A stretch of DNA of 64,000 nucleotides from Bacteroidales bacterium (GCA_023251515.1 JAHEYQ010000003.1:1-64000), one strand, 5' to 3'. Shown: positions 47,101 to 55,424, counted from the first letter of the stretch. Numbers and translations are program-made. Notes: generated from the letters alone by a model not told the origin.

Positions 47101-48590
47101 GGAAAAATATCACAAATTATATATTCATTTGGAATCATATATTCTGGTATAGAATCCTTAAGTGTTGATTTTATATGTGTTGCAAATGCAGCATCTGCAA
47201 CCCTGAAATTATAATTTTTATCGGTATTGGTTGCACTTATTCTTAAATAAGCAATCAGACTATCATCATTGTTTCGGTCTTTGGCAAAAAGGACAACACA
47301 TTCAAGCACTTCGGGTATATTTTGCAAGGCAATTTCTATTTCGCCCATTTCTATACGTAATCCTCTTAGTTTTACCTGAAAATCTTTTCGTCCAATAAAG
47401 TCAAACAATCCGTTAGGTAATTCTTTGCCAATATCTCCGGTTCTGTAAATAAAGCCTTCTCCTTTAATCGGATCTGTTATAAATTTTTCATTGGTAAATT
47501 CGGGTAAATTCAAATATCCTTTTGCAACGCCTCTGCCACCAATACATATTTCACCTTCTTCGCCAAAACCTACTTGTTTTAGGTTTTCGTCCAGAATATA
47601 TATATAATCGTTTGTAACCAGTTCACCTATAGGTAGTTTCGTGTATTCCTTATTTGGGTCACATAAATAGGTGGTCGCATAAACACAAGTCTCTGTAGGT
47701 CCATAAACATTAAATAATCTGACAGTTTCGTTGTTTATTGCTTTATAAAAATGTTTAACCAAAGTGGGCGTAAGAACTTCTCCAGCTACAGATACCCATT
47801 TTAGTGAAGAAAGTGTATTTGAATCATTCAACGTTTCAGCATAATCTAGAAATACCGATAGCATTGAAGGAACAAAAAACATAAAATTAATTTGTTCTTT
47901 GTTAATCAGTTCGCATAAATTTTTAGGATTTTTTTCATCGCCAGGATTACAAATATAAAGCGTTCCACCCATCAAGAGCCATCCAAAAAGTTCCCAAATA
48001 GAACCGTCAAAGGTGTATGGTGATTTTAGTAATACAATATCTCCTTGATTTATTGGGTATCTGTCTTGTATATATTCGCATAAATTAACAACGGAATGAT
48101 GTGCAATAATTACTCCTTTTGGTGTGCCCGTTGATCCACTCGTAAATAAAACATAAGCATTGTCGTCTGGTGAAACAATTGTTTTATTTTCAATGTGTTG
48201 ATATTCTGTGATAATTTCAGGAACAACTGCAATAAACCCCATTTCTTCTATGAATGGTTTTAGGTTTTGAGTTGTTACTACATATTTGATATTGGCACTT
48301 TTATATAGACTTTGAATTCTTTTGGATGGATTTGTTGGATCAGTTGGCACATATGCACAACCCATACGCAAAATTCCAAATATGCCTAAAACCATTTCAA
48401 ATGAACGGTTTAGACAAATGCCGATATATTCATGGGGTTTGCAACCGATATTTTGTAATTGAATAGAGAAATTCCAACTTGCATTTTCAAAATCCTGATA
48501 AGTATAACTGTAATTTCCACTTTTAACTGCAACCTTATTTTGATATAATTTTGAAGTTGTATCAAAAAGTTCAATTATTGTTTTTTTCAT
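41196..48590 (-). CDS. Nonribosomal peptide synthetase A-T-C-formyltransferase-(partial C)-A-T-TE
   Basis: This 2464-residue synthetase should make a small, possibly formylated peptide. A1 (about 1-510): FTSGSTGTPKG (149-159), NVYGPTE (294-300), YRTGD (382-386), NGKIDR (501-506). T1: FFQAGGHSLKA, S560. C (about 615-1040): HHIIFDG (750-756), complete catalytic motif. F, formyltransferase-like (about 1058-1290): INYHDSPLPRYAG with N1144 and H1146, and D1182 in EVDAGDI, the FMT catalytic trio. About 1360-1570 begins YWVKQFAG and looks like a C-domain half without HHxxxDG. A2 (about 1590-2085): YTSGSTGKPKG (1738-1748), NTYGPTE, YKTGD, NGKADK. T2: FFEIGGHSLNA, S2135. TE: GFSLGG with S2265, D2292, H2435. 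Both A domains keep the Asp that binds the alpha-amino group (D195, D1784); exact substrates are not inferred. The PPTase gene follows with a 4-bp overlap. No transporter or regulator is adjacent. Confidence 0.9.
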   Translation of the reverse strand: MKKTIIELFDTTSKLYQNKVAVKSGNYSYTYQDFENASWNFSIQLQNIGCKPHEYIGICLNRSFEMVLGIFGILRMGCAYVPTDPTNPSKRIQSLYKSANIKYVVTTQNLKPFIEEMGFIAVVPEIITEYQHIENKTIVSPDDNAYVLFTSGSTGTPKGVIIAHHSVVNLCEYIQDRYPINQGDIVLLKSPYTFDGSIWELFGWLLMGGTLYICNPGDEKNPKNLCELINKEQINFMFFVPSMLSVFLDYAETLNDSNTLSSLKWVSVAGEVLTPTLVKHFYKAINNETVRLFNVYGPTETCVYATTYLCDPNKEYTKLPIGELVTNDYIYILDENLKQVGFGEEGEICIGGRGVAKGYLNLPEFTNEKFITDPIKGEGFIYRTGDIGKELPNGLFDFIGRKDFQVKLRGLRIEMGEIEIALQNIPEVLECVVLFAKDRNNDDSLIAYLRISATNTDKNYNFRVADAAFATHIKSTLKDSIPEYMIPNEYIICDIFPINQNGKIDRNALPSLQDFNLASEKTEYQATNETEEIVYNIWKKLLSKEFIAENEDFFQAGGHSLKAIQVITEIIKTFHIEIPLCLFYDNMTLQKMCNFIAQNKKDTENQLDYKLKKNNDTNIFPITPVQKEMWIMNNFDPTGLTHNIQVEFTVKDKIDIPRFLDAITKTIQSEETFRSTFPIHEQEPIQLIHEEIKFEIPITDLIKIGNKEKIYENIISQNGNVVFNFNELPLFSFHLIKWTENEIKLLMAIHHIIFDGWSLSLFMQKVSSIYNGETIPERKYRNGDYALWLNEYVGKNGYEKEFKYWEKALEHIPNRITLPTKSNADFSKAGNYGRRYWFSIDIELTTQIENFSIANNTTPYVVLMSAYQIALSKHAKQREIVVGSPFANRLHPMTSELIGYYTNMISIRSEIRDNDNFDEFIKRCNTSSIGSFSNALLPFGELVKKLNIKFAPGIYPIYQTIFVMQNWPHENSNIHNFNFTQKEIGNNTSKIDLILNVEKSNQKYECWIEYDIMLYDQDFIEKITDDINHILQQITIDSKQNILAAITSTNLNLSAESKNTSIIIGEGSLAVYCCDLLLKNNFTIKKIITEDKNLIDFSKKYNITTSNNIHESEDEEPVDYIFSINNSVILKPWFLQKAKRLAINYHDSPLPRYAGMYATSHAILHGETTHGISWHLITDEVDAGDIVASSKVEIQKDDTAYSLNIRCYEAAIDCFKQVISNIKNDKIILQKQDLTKRTLFPLSKRPNEFGIINWNSNINEIETLIRACNYGNNLNNEFLTPSIWQNNKFYSLIKSRIIHKKISKPGLISIENNQIAVNCKNGCVLIEKINNEYGEEIEATDLLIPGQIISTTNTIRFERINILFQKWAKYEQYWVKQFAGSNYFTPSFTSESQENNWQSINISAFKWIKTNFESSSITETLESIIMYYFLRLSRINAGTFGYINENIENDLPFGKWKPINIEISGDKSNNTNISNIIMKITEINNHGNYCTNIIERYCSLNDLRGKMPLIYIIKDKFNIPFASQNAILINVNDESIQIKGISISVIEALNSFIQILEHIIMLPAKDTMLMSENLLSKTKSKQNELVCKPKFTKDLYLEFLNSVDKFGNKLAIYDSGNEYTYYRLKKEVSQLATVLKNNKVNLNTVVAINIDRRYEFFLSMMAILHCGAIFLPVDPKLPLDRQKYIIQDSDAVLLVYHKESMLIEQEISKVDISTIDLSLQNEAEPYRPENNTLAYIMYTSGSTGKPKGVKINRLALSSFTSGALSLYQINETDRILQFSNLSFDASLEEIFCAFCSGASLYLRNEEMLESENLLSFTIENNITLWDLPTAFWRQLISSEAYNNKLHLTNLKTVIIGGEATTISDFQQWSRHKSLKHKLFNTYGPTETTIVALAFEMNLFNESLKDIPIGNVFPGCSVSIVDNFGFQLPQGVAGEMIIAGTNVSDGYIHASKEQNLAFGIDSDNQSRYYKTGDLVSSDPNGYIHYKGRVDEQLKIRGFRIEPKEIEIQLLKIKGIENALVYGFTEQDGNKILIAFYTGKSVQNDELFVKKQLQEVLPSYMVPGFIMHINEIPLTRNGKADKNSLNQFVINKYSSQSKTFKPPVGKIETALHQLWCSVFKKENIGVEDDFFEIGGHSLNAVQLMSGIKQKFNLDLPLSALISNPNIRKLSEIIESNSTEHLWDVIVPIRRKGKLPPLFLIHGAGLNVLLYQSLSKHLESDRPIYALQARGLDGKQTISTSIEEMANHYIGEIKKIQPIGPYHFLGFSLGGFIAFEMARILESRNEKDNFIGVIDSVASHANENFPLIKKLIIKISHLIIVPIYIFWLFLNEPMNKKKQFLKSKLKNLSLIFTYYSRKSKIENKELNPVDKSAPVYLNSDLRLKLMGALKRYILKPSSVKIDLFKASKPSFYIPNRKTYGWSKYALKGVNSHSIPGEHSNMFAPPNDKFFAQVLNKQLKECELKESK

Positions 48591-48725
48591 AATCTTTTAT
48601 TATTTAATTAATTGGATGAAGTTTTTAGTTTTAAAATATTAAAATTTTGTAAATAAAATACTTCATTCAATTTAAGTTTAAGAATCTTAAAGCTATGTTT
48701 ATAATAGATATTTATTTTATTATGG

Positions 48726-48733
48726 CAAAATTA
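48726..48733 (-). promoter_or_regulatory. Candidate -7 box of the NRPS operon
   Basis: TAATTTTG on the minus strand matches TAnnTTTG, 135 bp before the NRPS ATG. No good -33 element is visible. The 135-bp leader contains a loose inverted repeat (ATGAAGT at 48616-48622, ACTTCAT at 48660-48666). Confidence 0.35.
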
Positions 48734-48797
48734 AACGAAAAGAAGACACATATAATGATGAATATCAGGATTTATTAACAGTGAATGGTTGATATGT

Positions 48798-48835
48798 AAA
48801 AAAGCAGAATCATATATTTCTGATTCTGCTTTTTA
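48798..48835 (-). terminator. Terminator of the AsmA-like gene
   Basis: A 13-bp perfect stem (48800-48812 with 48821-48833), loop TATATTTC, and a T run when read leftwards. It separates this gene from the NRPS operon. Confidence 0.85.
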
Positions 48836-48869
48836 ATTTAAAATAATAAAGAAAATTATTATTTTATTG

Positions 48870-51716
48870 TTAATTGGCTTTGCTTTTAGCAATATTAATC
48901 AAATTGTCACCCTGTGTTTTTGCAGAAGAAACCAATCCATTGGCTTTCTTATCAGCTTCTACATTGAGTGCATTGGCTTTATTTACTGCTTCACTATGCA
49001 ATTTATCTGCAGATTTTTGAGCTGCAATCTTTGCAAAAGGATTGCCTGCAGCATCCACTAATTTTTTACCTTGTGCAACTGCTTCGGTTACTAATCTGTC
49101 ACCCGCTTTTTTAGCTTCAGTACGTAAAGCATCTCCTTGTCTCTGAGCTTCGGCAATCAATTTATCTGCTTTTTTCTGAGCTTCTGCTATGGCTTTATTT
49201 GCCTCTTCTTTTACTTTGTTAATAGTTTCTTCTTTCTTTTTATTCAATTCATCTTTTACTTTGTCTTTCAAATTATTAGCAGCATTTCCGGCAGCATCTT
49301 TCAATCCGGTTTTTATAATTGGTTTTTTAAATGTACCTCCAATCATCACATCAAATTTCATAATATCAGCAAGTTTAACATTTAAACCTTTTGACCCTGC
49401 TGCTCCGGCGAGTCCTTCCATTAATGAATTTGCAGCTCCACCCATTTCTTTACGAGGAATCTCCATTTTCATCAGATAATCAATGCTTTCGTCAAAACTG
49501 GTAAAGCCTGAAACTTTGGCTTTTGATGTACCGAATTTAACATCAAAAGGCTTAGTTGTAATTTTTCCATCCGCAACTGAATAAGCGATATTTAATTTAT
49601 CGAGACTTAATTTTTTTAGTTTATCCATTTTCAAGGTTTCGCCAAGCTTATTCAAAGTTTCAGAATTCTCAACAACTATGGGTGAAGTTGCAAGCATTCC
49701 TGAACCATTTATACTATTGGGGACAGGACTCATTGTTTTGTCTAATACGCATTTAAAAGCAAATTTTGTTGAAAAACTTCCGGTTGTTCTTTCTGCAATT
49801 GGAGCCATTTTACCCAATGTAGCAAATGTTTTTGCAGCTTTTGGAATATCAAAATTACTGATATCCAGACTGAAATCGGCAGCAGGTTTTTCCGGATCTT
49901 TGGTTGTATAGGCTCCGGTAACAAGCATTTTACCATTCAGTAAATTCATGCTTAAGTTCTTCATTGATACAGCTTCATCCTTAACTGTAATAACTCCGTT
50001 TACCTTTTCCATTTCCATTTTATCGTAAATCAGCTTGCCAAAATCAGCCTGCATGTAAAAATCAATATTGGCTGGTATTTTAACAAAATCCATAGGTTTT
50101 GCAGTGCTATCACTGATTGCTGTAGTCTTTTGGGCAGTTGCAGCATCTTTTGGCATTAAATCATTCAAATTAAAATATTTCGAATTTGTAACAAGCTTTC
50201 CTTTAATGGTTTCACCTTTCAACCAGTAGGCTATGTAATTTTCAAGTTTCCCTTTGGCAGAAAAATCATTTTTACCAATAAGCATATCAAACTGAGCCAA
50301 ATCGAGATACTGAGGTGTAAAGTTCAAACGGGCAGCCTGAATATCAACTCCCTGAGGAAAATTTTTGCTTTTGTATTTAAGTTTCTGTAAATCAAGAAAT
50401 CCTTCTGCAATAAACTCATTGTATTTTTGTTGCTGTAAAGCTGAAATTTTTCCTTTCATACTAACATCAGCCTTGAAAAATCCATTCAAATCCTGAGCTT
50501 CTTCCATCGGATAAACCTGTTTTACACTTGCCAGATCCATAGAACCTTTGATATTCATATTAATAGCTGGATCTGACATAGGCGTGCTGAGGAATAATCT
50601 CATATTCAAAGGATTACCGGCAAGTTCGATATGAAACTGTGATATATCAATGCAAGTATTATCTGCACTACCACCTTTGTTATTGATTTTCATAGTAACA
50701 TTCACATTTTCAACTGATTTTGGCAATGTCGGATATTTGAACATTCCATTGATAACCTGCATATTTAAAGCAAAAGCAGGCAATAGATTCATATCTTTAT
50801 AAATACCTTTGAAAAATCCATCCAGAGCCATTTTGCCTTTGCATTCAATTTTATCAAAATCTTTGGCATACAAAGCAGGAACCATAGACAAAATATTTTT
50901 GAAATCAGTTTTGTCAGTTTTAATTTTAATATCCATATCATAACCACCATCTTTCAGCATGGCAAAGAAGCCTTCAAACTGAAAAAATAATTGGTTCAAT
51001 CGACTTGAGTTTTCAGCAAAAGTGAACTTCATATTTTTCATATCCATACCCATATCAAGCTTAATATCAGCATCGGATTTGCTCAAATAACGCACACCTC
51101 CGTAATCAACATCCAGATATTTAATGGTAGTGGCGGTTTTCAGGGTGGTTATCTCAGCTGTCATATCGCCTTTTGATGTATGATCCAATCCATCGAGCAA
51201 CATATAGAAACCCAAAGAAGCATCATCATAAACGATATGTGCATTTTTTATTTCAATTTTCTGGAAAGCCATCTTAAAACTTGATGGTTCACTGGGAGCT
51301 TCTACGGGTTTGGTCGTATCTTTTTTGGTAATATCCCAGTTTACCTTTCCGTTTTTTAGCCCTTTAAGTAATATACGGGCATCTTCGGCTTCTATCTTTT
51401 TGATTTTATACTCGCTTCCACCGAAAACACTCATCAAATCGATGGTTATGTATAGTTTTGGTACTGAAGCAAGTGTATCGTTTTCAAATTCTTCAACTCC
51501 AACAACACTTAAGCCTTCCATACTTAATGAAAAATTTGGAAAACTCCTGAAAAGTGAAAGCCCGAAATCATTGAAATCGACTTTGGCATTCAGGGTTTTA
51601 TTGGTTTCTTCCTTTACTTTTTTAACGATAGTTCCTTTAAACATAAAAGGTAACACAATTATCAGTACCAGTAAAACAACCAGTACAATCCCAGAAATTT
51701 TTAATGTTTTCTTCAT
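48870..51716 (-). CDS. AsmA-like protein with long Ala/Lys helical tail
   Basis: This 948-residue protein starts with one transmembrane helix (ISGIVLVVLLVLIIVLPFMF), then FKGTIVKKVKEETNKTLNAK and LSLFRSFPNFSLSMEGLSVVG, the N-terminal signature of AsmA proteins. AsmA-like proteins form long beta-groove bridges thought to move lipids between the inner and outer membranes. The beta-rich body runs to about residue 805. It then ends in about 140 residues of Ala/Lys/Asp-rich helix with an 11-residue-like rhythm (KADKLIAEAQRQGDALRTEA), unlike E. coli AsmA. The tail may span the periplasm or bind a partner. Monocistronic. Confidence 0.85.
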   Translation of the reverse strand: MKKTLKISGIVLVVLLVLIIVLPFMFKGTIVKKVKEETNKTLNAKVDFNDFGLSLFRSFPNFSLSMEGLSVVGVEEFENDTLASVPKLYITIDLMSVFGGSEYKIKKIEAEDARILLKGLKNGKVNWDITKKDTTKPVEAPSEPSSFKMAFQKIEIKNAHIVYDDASLGFYMLLDGLDHTSKGDMTAEITTLKTATTIKYLDVDYGGVRYLSKSDADIKLDMGMDMKNMKFTFAENSSRLNQLFFQFEGFFAMLKDGGYDMDIKIKTDKTDFKNILSMVPALYAKDFDKIECKGKMALDGFFKGIYKDMNLLPAFALNMQVINGMFKYPTLPKSVENVNVTMKINNKGGSADNTCIDISQFHIELAGNPLNMRLFLSTPMSDPAINMNIKGSMDLASVKQVYPMEEAQDLNGFFKADVSMKGKISALQQQKYNEFIAEGFLDLQKLKYKSKNFPQGVDIQAARLNFTPQYLDLAQFDMLIGKNDFSAKGKLENYIAYWLKGETIKGKLVTNSKYFNLNDLMPKDAATAQKTTAISDSTAKPMDFVKIPANIDFYMQADFGKLIYDKMEMEKVNGVITVKDEAVSMKNLSMNLLNGKMLVTGAYTTKDPEKPAADFSLDISNFDIPKAAKTFATLGKMAPIAERTTGSFSTKFAFKCVLDKTMSPVPNSINGSGMLATSPIVVENSETLNKLGETLKMDKLKKLSLDKLNIAYSVADGKITTKPFDVKFGTSKAKVSGFTSFDESIDYLMKMEIPRKEMGGAANSLMEGLAGAAGSKGLNVKLADIMKFDVMIGGTFKKPIIKTGLKDAAGNAANNLKDKVKDELNKKKEETINKVKEEANKAIAEAQKKADKLIAEAQRQGDALRTEAKKAGDRLVTEAVAQGKKLVDAAGNPFAKIAAQKSADKLHSEAVNKANALNVEADKKANGLVSSAKTQGDNLINIAKSKAN

Positions 51717-51873
51717 TTTTTAATGATATAAGATTTAAGATGGATTATTCTATTTTAATTAATTGAATATTATTAAACAAGACAATTTAAAGTATTGTTT
51801 TTATATTAATTACGTGCAATATTGTCTTTAATAAATAATAGTTTCTTATTAATTATTGTTATAAAACTAATAA

Positions 51874-51881
51874 CAAAAGTA
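51874..51881 (-). promoter_or_regulatory. Candidate -7 box of the AsmA-like gene
   Basis: TACTTTTG on the minus strand matches TAnnTTTG, 158 bp before the ATG, giving a long leader. Confidence 0.35.
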
Positions 51882-51953
51882 CAAAGAATAAACAATAAGC
51901 GTGCATAAAGGTAATTAGTTTCTTATTTTATTATGAGAAAATTCTGGTATAAT

Positions 51954-53018
51954 TTAAAGTAAATATCTGATAGGAAGCATAATCCATTCAAATAATTTTT
52001 CGATTTGTGGACGATTTTTCCATTTATTGTAGTCAAATTCTTCGCAATCTATCATCGTTTTAGAGATGTGTTCTCTTATTGCTATATTTGTATTATCATC
52101 TTTTCCAATTAAAGCGATTTCATACTGATATCTAAAACTTCGATAATCAAAATTAGGAGAGCCTATTGAAAAAATTTCATTATCAATTAATAAGCATTTA
52201 GCATGTAGGTTGTTAGGAGTATAAAAAAGAATTTTCACATTTTTCTTATAATACAATCCTAAGTATTTGTTTCTGAGTAAATCAACTAATTTTACATCTG
52301 AACTTTTAGGCACAATTATTTTTACATCAACGCCTCTTTCTCCGGCATCCATTATTGCTTTTCTGAGTTTATAACCAGGTAAAAAATAAGGTGTTTCAAT
52401 TAAAATCTCTTTTTTTGCTTTATTTATTAAATCTGTATATTTTTTTCTTATTCGTTGATGATAAATTGAAGGAATGTCTTGAATTATTTGATAATCACCA
52501 ATTTTGATTGTTTTCTTAAATGAGAATTTATTGAAATTATATTTCCTGTAAATTTTAAAGCTATCTTTAAAAGATTTTTTAAAATAGTAGGTTAAATCGC
52601 CTACAATTCTAAGTACAGTTTCGCGCCACATCAGACTATATGACGTATAATTTGATGATCCTATGTATGTTATCTGATTATCTATTAATAATAATTTTCG
52701 ATGATTACGTCTATGATTCTTAGTAAAAAAATCGATAAAGAATTTGATTTTTTTAAAATATCTAACTTCTCCACCATTATTTATAATTGGCGAAAAAAAA
52801 TTGTAAGAAGCTGATGTTCCCCAAGAATCTACAAGAATTTTTACATTCAAACCTTGTTTACACTTCATCGCTAGCGCATCGCGAAATTTCAATCCAATTG
52901 CATCTTCATTTATACGGTATGTTTCCAAAAAAATACTGTCTTTTGCAGCGTCAATATCTTTTAACATAGCTGCATAAAGTAATAAGTTATCGTCGTAAAG
53001 ATCAGATGTTTTATACAT
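51954..53018 (-). CDS. Phospholipase-D/cardiolipin-synthase-like protein
   Basis: This 354-residue enzyme has two HKD motifs of the PLD superfamily: NHRKLLLID (H106, K108, D113) and LHAKCLLID (H272, K274, D279), each followed by a GSSNY or GSPNFDYRS segment. A pair of HKD halves forms one active site that transfers phosphatidyl groups, as in cardiolipin synthase. It lacks the N-terminal transmembrane helices of ClsA, resembling the ClsB type. The exact lipid product is inferred. It is monocistronic with its own -7 box. Confidence 0.88.
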   Translation of the reverse strand: MYKTSDLYDDNLLLYAAMLKDIDAAKDSIFLETYRINEDAIGLKFRDALAMKCKQGLNVKILVDSWGTSASYNFFSPIINNGGEVRYFKKIKFFIDFFTKNHRRNHRKLLLIDNQITYIGSSNYTSYSLMWRETVLRIVGDLTYYFKKSFKDSFKIYRKYNFNKFSFKKTIKIGDYQIIQDIPSIYHQRIRKKYTDLINKAKKEILIETPYFLPGYKLRKAIMDAGERGVDVKIIVPKSSDVKLVDLLRNKYLGLYYKKNVKILFYTPNNLHAKCLLIDNEIFSIGSPNFDYRSFRYQYEIALIGKDDNTNIAIREHISKTMIDCEEFDYNKWKNRPQIEKLFEWIMLPIRYLL

Positions 53019-53053
53019 GAAACTATCCGTTTGTATTATTAATATTTGCTTTA

Positions 53054-53061
53054 CAAAGCTA
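53054..53061 (-). promoter_or_regulatory. -7 box of the PLD-like gene
   Basis: TAGCTTTG on the minus strand matches TAnnTTTG, 36 bp before the ATG. Confidence 0.5.
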
Positions 53062-53231
53062 ATAAAAAAGATTTGCTTTTCGGTATTTTTAATTAGGTTT
53101 ACTGAAATTTTTATTCTCTGTTTTTTGTTATTGCTAAAATTGTATTTGTAATATATTGGTATTTAATTTAATGGCTTCTTTAAATTTGTAGAATTTGAAT
53201 GATTGATTATGTTGGTTTTTAAAAAAAAGTT

Positions 53232-53239
53232 TACCTTTG
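53232..53239 (+). promoter_or_regulatory. -7 box of yicC
   Basis: TACCTTTG matches TAnnTTTG and lies 24 bp before the ATG at 53263. Starts upstream of this box are therefore unlikely. Confidence 0.5.
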
Positions 53240-53262
53240 TAAAAATTAAAAAATTGCATATT

Positions 53263-54135
53263 ATGTTAAAATCAATGACAGGTTTTGGAAAATCCGTTTG
53301 TGAATTACCAAATAAAAAGATTTCGATTGAAATTAAAACTTTGAATAGTAAGCAAATGGATATCAATGCCAAATTACCTGTTTTTTATCGTGAAAAAGAA
53401 ACTGAAGTGAGGGCTCTTTTAACCTCACGACTGGAAAGAGGTAAAGTTGATATGTATGTAAATATTGAAAATATTGGTGGTTATGCCGAATGTTCAATAA
53501 ATAGAGATGTAATCAAAGCTCATTTTAATGAGTTGAAACAAATTGCAGAAGAGCTGAAGCAAACACCAAATGATTATATGTCTCTGTTGATGAAAATGCC
53601 CGATATTTATAATACCAATACTATAGAAATAAGTGATGATGAATGGCTTATGTTTAAAGCTGCCATTGGTAGTGCAATAGACAAGGTTGAGGAATTCAGG
53701 TTGAATGAAGGTAACATACTTACTGCAGATTTTATTAAAAGAATTGCCATTATTGAGACACTTTTAAATTCAGTTGAAGCCTTTGAAGTGTCAAGAATTC
53801 AGAATATTAAAGATAAACTATGGAAGAATCTGAATGATATGTTAGAAGCTTCAAAAATTGATAACAATCGTTTTGAGCAGGAAATTATTTATTACCTTGA
53901 AAAGATTGATATTACTGAAGAAAAAACCAGATTAAAAAAACATCTGGATTATTTTACAAACACTTTAAATTCAGAAAGTTCTCAAGGAAAAAAACTGGGG
54001 TTTATCTGTCAGGAAATCGGAAGAGAAATAAATACGATTGGTTCGAAAGCGAATGATGTTCAAATTCAACAAATTGTGGTTCAGATGAAAGATGAATTAG
54101 AGAAAATAAAGGAACAATTAATGAATATATTATAA
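53263..54135 (+). CDS. yicC: YicC-family endoribonuclease
   Basis: This 290-residue protein begins MLKSMTGFGK, the family's conserved N terminus, which sets the start at ATG 53263 rather than an upstream ATG at 53203. Further motifs are EIKTLNSKQMDINAKLP, LERGKVDMYVN and, at the end, KKLGFICQEIGREINTIGSK followed by KDELEKIKEQLMNIL. YicC/YloC proteins are hexameric ribonucleases that act on RNA in a metal-dependent way. In many Bacteroidota yicC lies next to gmk, which is not here; the next gene is a peptidase 11 bp downstream. Confidence 0.93.
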   Translation: MLKSMTGFGKSVCELPNKKISIEIKTLNSKQMDINAKLPVFYREKETEVRALLTSRLERGKVDMYVNIENIGGYAECSINRDVIKAHFNELKQIAEELKQTPNDYMSLLMKMPDIYNTNTIEISDDEWLMFKAAIGSAIDKVEEFRLNEGNILTADFIKRIAIIETLLNSVEAFEVSRIQNIKDKLWKNLNDMLEASKIDNNRFEQEIIYYLEKIDITEEKTRLKKHLDYFTNTLNSESSQGKKLGFICQEIGREINTIGSKANDVQIQQIVVQMKDELEKIKEQLMNIL

Positions 54136-54146
54136 AATCTTAAGTG

Positions 54147-55424
54147 ATGAAGAAAATTATTACTCTCTTCTTATTTATTTCGGGTTTGCTAACTGCACAA
54201 TCTCAGGACGTTAAATATGCCCATTATGTTATTGATTCATTGTGCTCTCCTTTTCTGTATGGAAGAGCTTATACAAATAATGGCGCCAACAATGCTGCGA
54301 TATTTATTTCAAATGAGTTTGATGCTATGAAAATGAGAAAGTTTTCTGATTATTATTTTCAAAATTATCCGATTTCAATAAATTCTTTTAGTAAGAATAT
54401 TGATTTGGAAATAAGCAAAAAAAACCTGGTTGCAGGCACAGATTTTATGGTGGCATTATCTTCTCCTTCTGTTAATGCTACTTATAAAATATTTAAGTTA
54501 GATAGTTCAACTGTAAAAACAAAAGCAGATTTAGAAAAGCTCATAAAAAAAAATCTGAAAAGCAAGGTCTTATTAGTTGATAAGCAAAATATTAAAGATA
54601 AGGAAGTGCTCGATATTCTGAATTCTTTGAGGAATAAAAATGTTTTTAATTCGGCTGGTTATGTTTTTATTAATGATGGTAAGCTGAGCTGGGGTACTTC
54701 TGATGGAAAAAATGTAAATAAGTCTTTTAGGATTAATGTGTTAAGAAAAGCATTGCCTGAAAAGTTTAAAAAAGTAAAGATTAATATCGAAGCTGATTAT
54801 TTAATAGATTATCCAAGTAAAAATGTAGTTGCTTACGTTAAAGGCAAATTACATCCTGATTCATTTTTTGTATTTACAGCTCATTATGATCATTTGGGAC
54901 AAATGGGAAAAGATGTATTTTTCCCGGGTGCTAACGATAATGCAAGTGGTACTGCAATGGTTTTGGATTTGGCAAAATATTATTCTGATATAAATAATCA
55001 ACCCGATTATTCCATAGTTTTTGCTTTGGTATGTGGTGAAGAATCAGGTTTAAATGGATCACAATATCTGGCTGAAAATCCTTTATTTCCTTTGGATAAA
55101 GTTAAATTTTTGATTAATATCGATATGGTTGGTACAGGTAGTGAGGGAATTACTATTGTTAATGGTACTAAATTTGAAACTCAATTCAAGAAATTTGAGG
55201 CAATAAATAAAGAAAAAGGATATTTGAAAACAGTTTCGCAAAGAGGTGAATCGTGCAATAGCGATCATTGTCCTTTCTATCAGAAGGGTGTGCCTGCAGT
55301 ATTTATTTATGCAATGGGTAGTGAATTTACTGAATATCACAATATTTATGACGTTCCTCAAAAGTTGCCTTTAACAAAATACAATGAAATATTTAAATTA
55401 CTTACTGATTTTATCAAGGATTAA
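54147..55424 (+). CDS. Exported M28-family zinc peptidase
   Basis: This 425-residue protein should be an aminopeptidase-like hydrolase with two zinc ions. A signal peptide (MKKIITLFLFISGLLTAQSQ) is followed by a region of unknown fold and the M28 domain at about 225-425. Its metal ligands are visible in FTAHYDHLGQMG, PGANDNASGTAMVLD, CGEESGLNGS, NIDMVG and the histidine of EYHNIYD. I chose the ATG at 54147; a GTG 3 bp earlier is possible. Its stop codon lies inside a terminator stem. It may be cotranscribed with yicC. Confidence 0.92.
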   Translation: MKKIITLFLFISGLLTAQSQDVKYAHYVIDSLCSPFLYGRAYTNNGANNAAIFISNEFDAMKMRKFSDYYFQNYPISINSFSKNIDLEISKKNLVAGTDFMVALSSPSVNATYKIFKLDSSTVKTKADLEKLIKKNLKSKVLLVDKQNIKDKEVLDILNSLRNKNVFNSAGYVFINDGKLSWGTSDGKNVNKSFRINVLRKALPEKFKKVKINIEADYLIDYPSKNVVAYVKGKLHPDSFFVFTAHYDHLGQMGKDVFFPGANDNASGTAMVLDLAKYYSDINNQPDYSIVFALVCGEESGLNGSQYLAENPLFPLDKVKFLINIDMVGTGSEGITIVNGTKFETQFKKFEAINKEKGYLKTVSQRGESCNSDHCPFYQKGVPAVFIYAMGSEFTEYHNIYDVPQKLPLTKYNEIFKLLTDFIKD

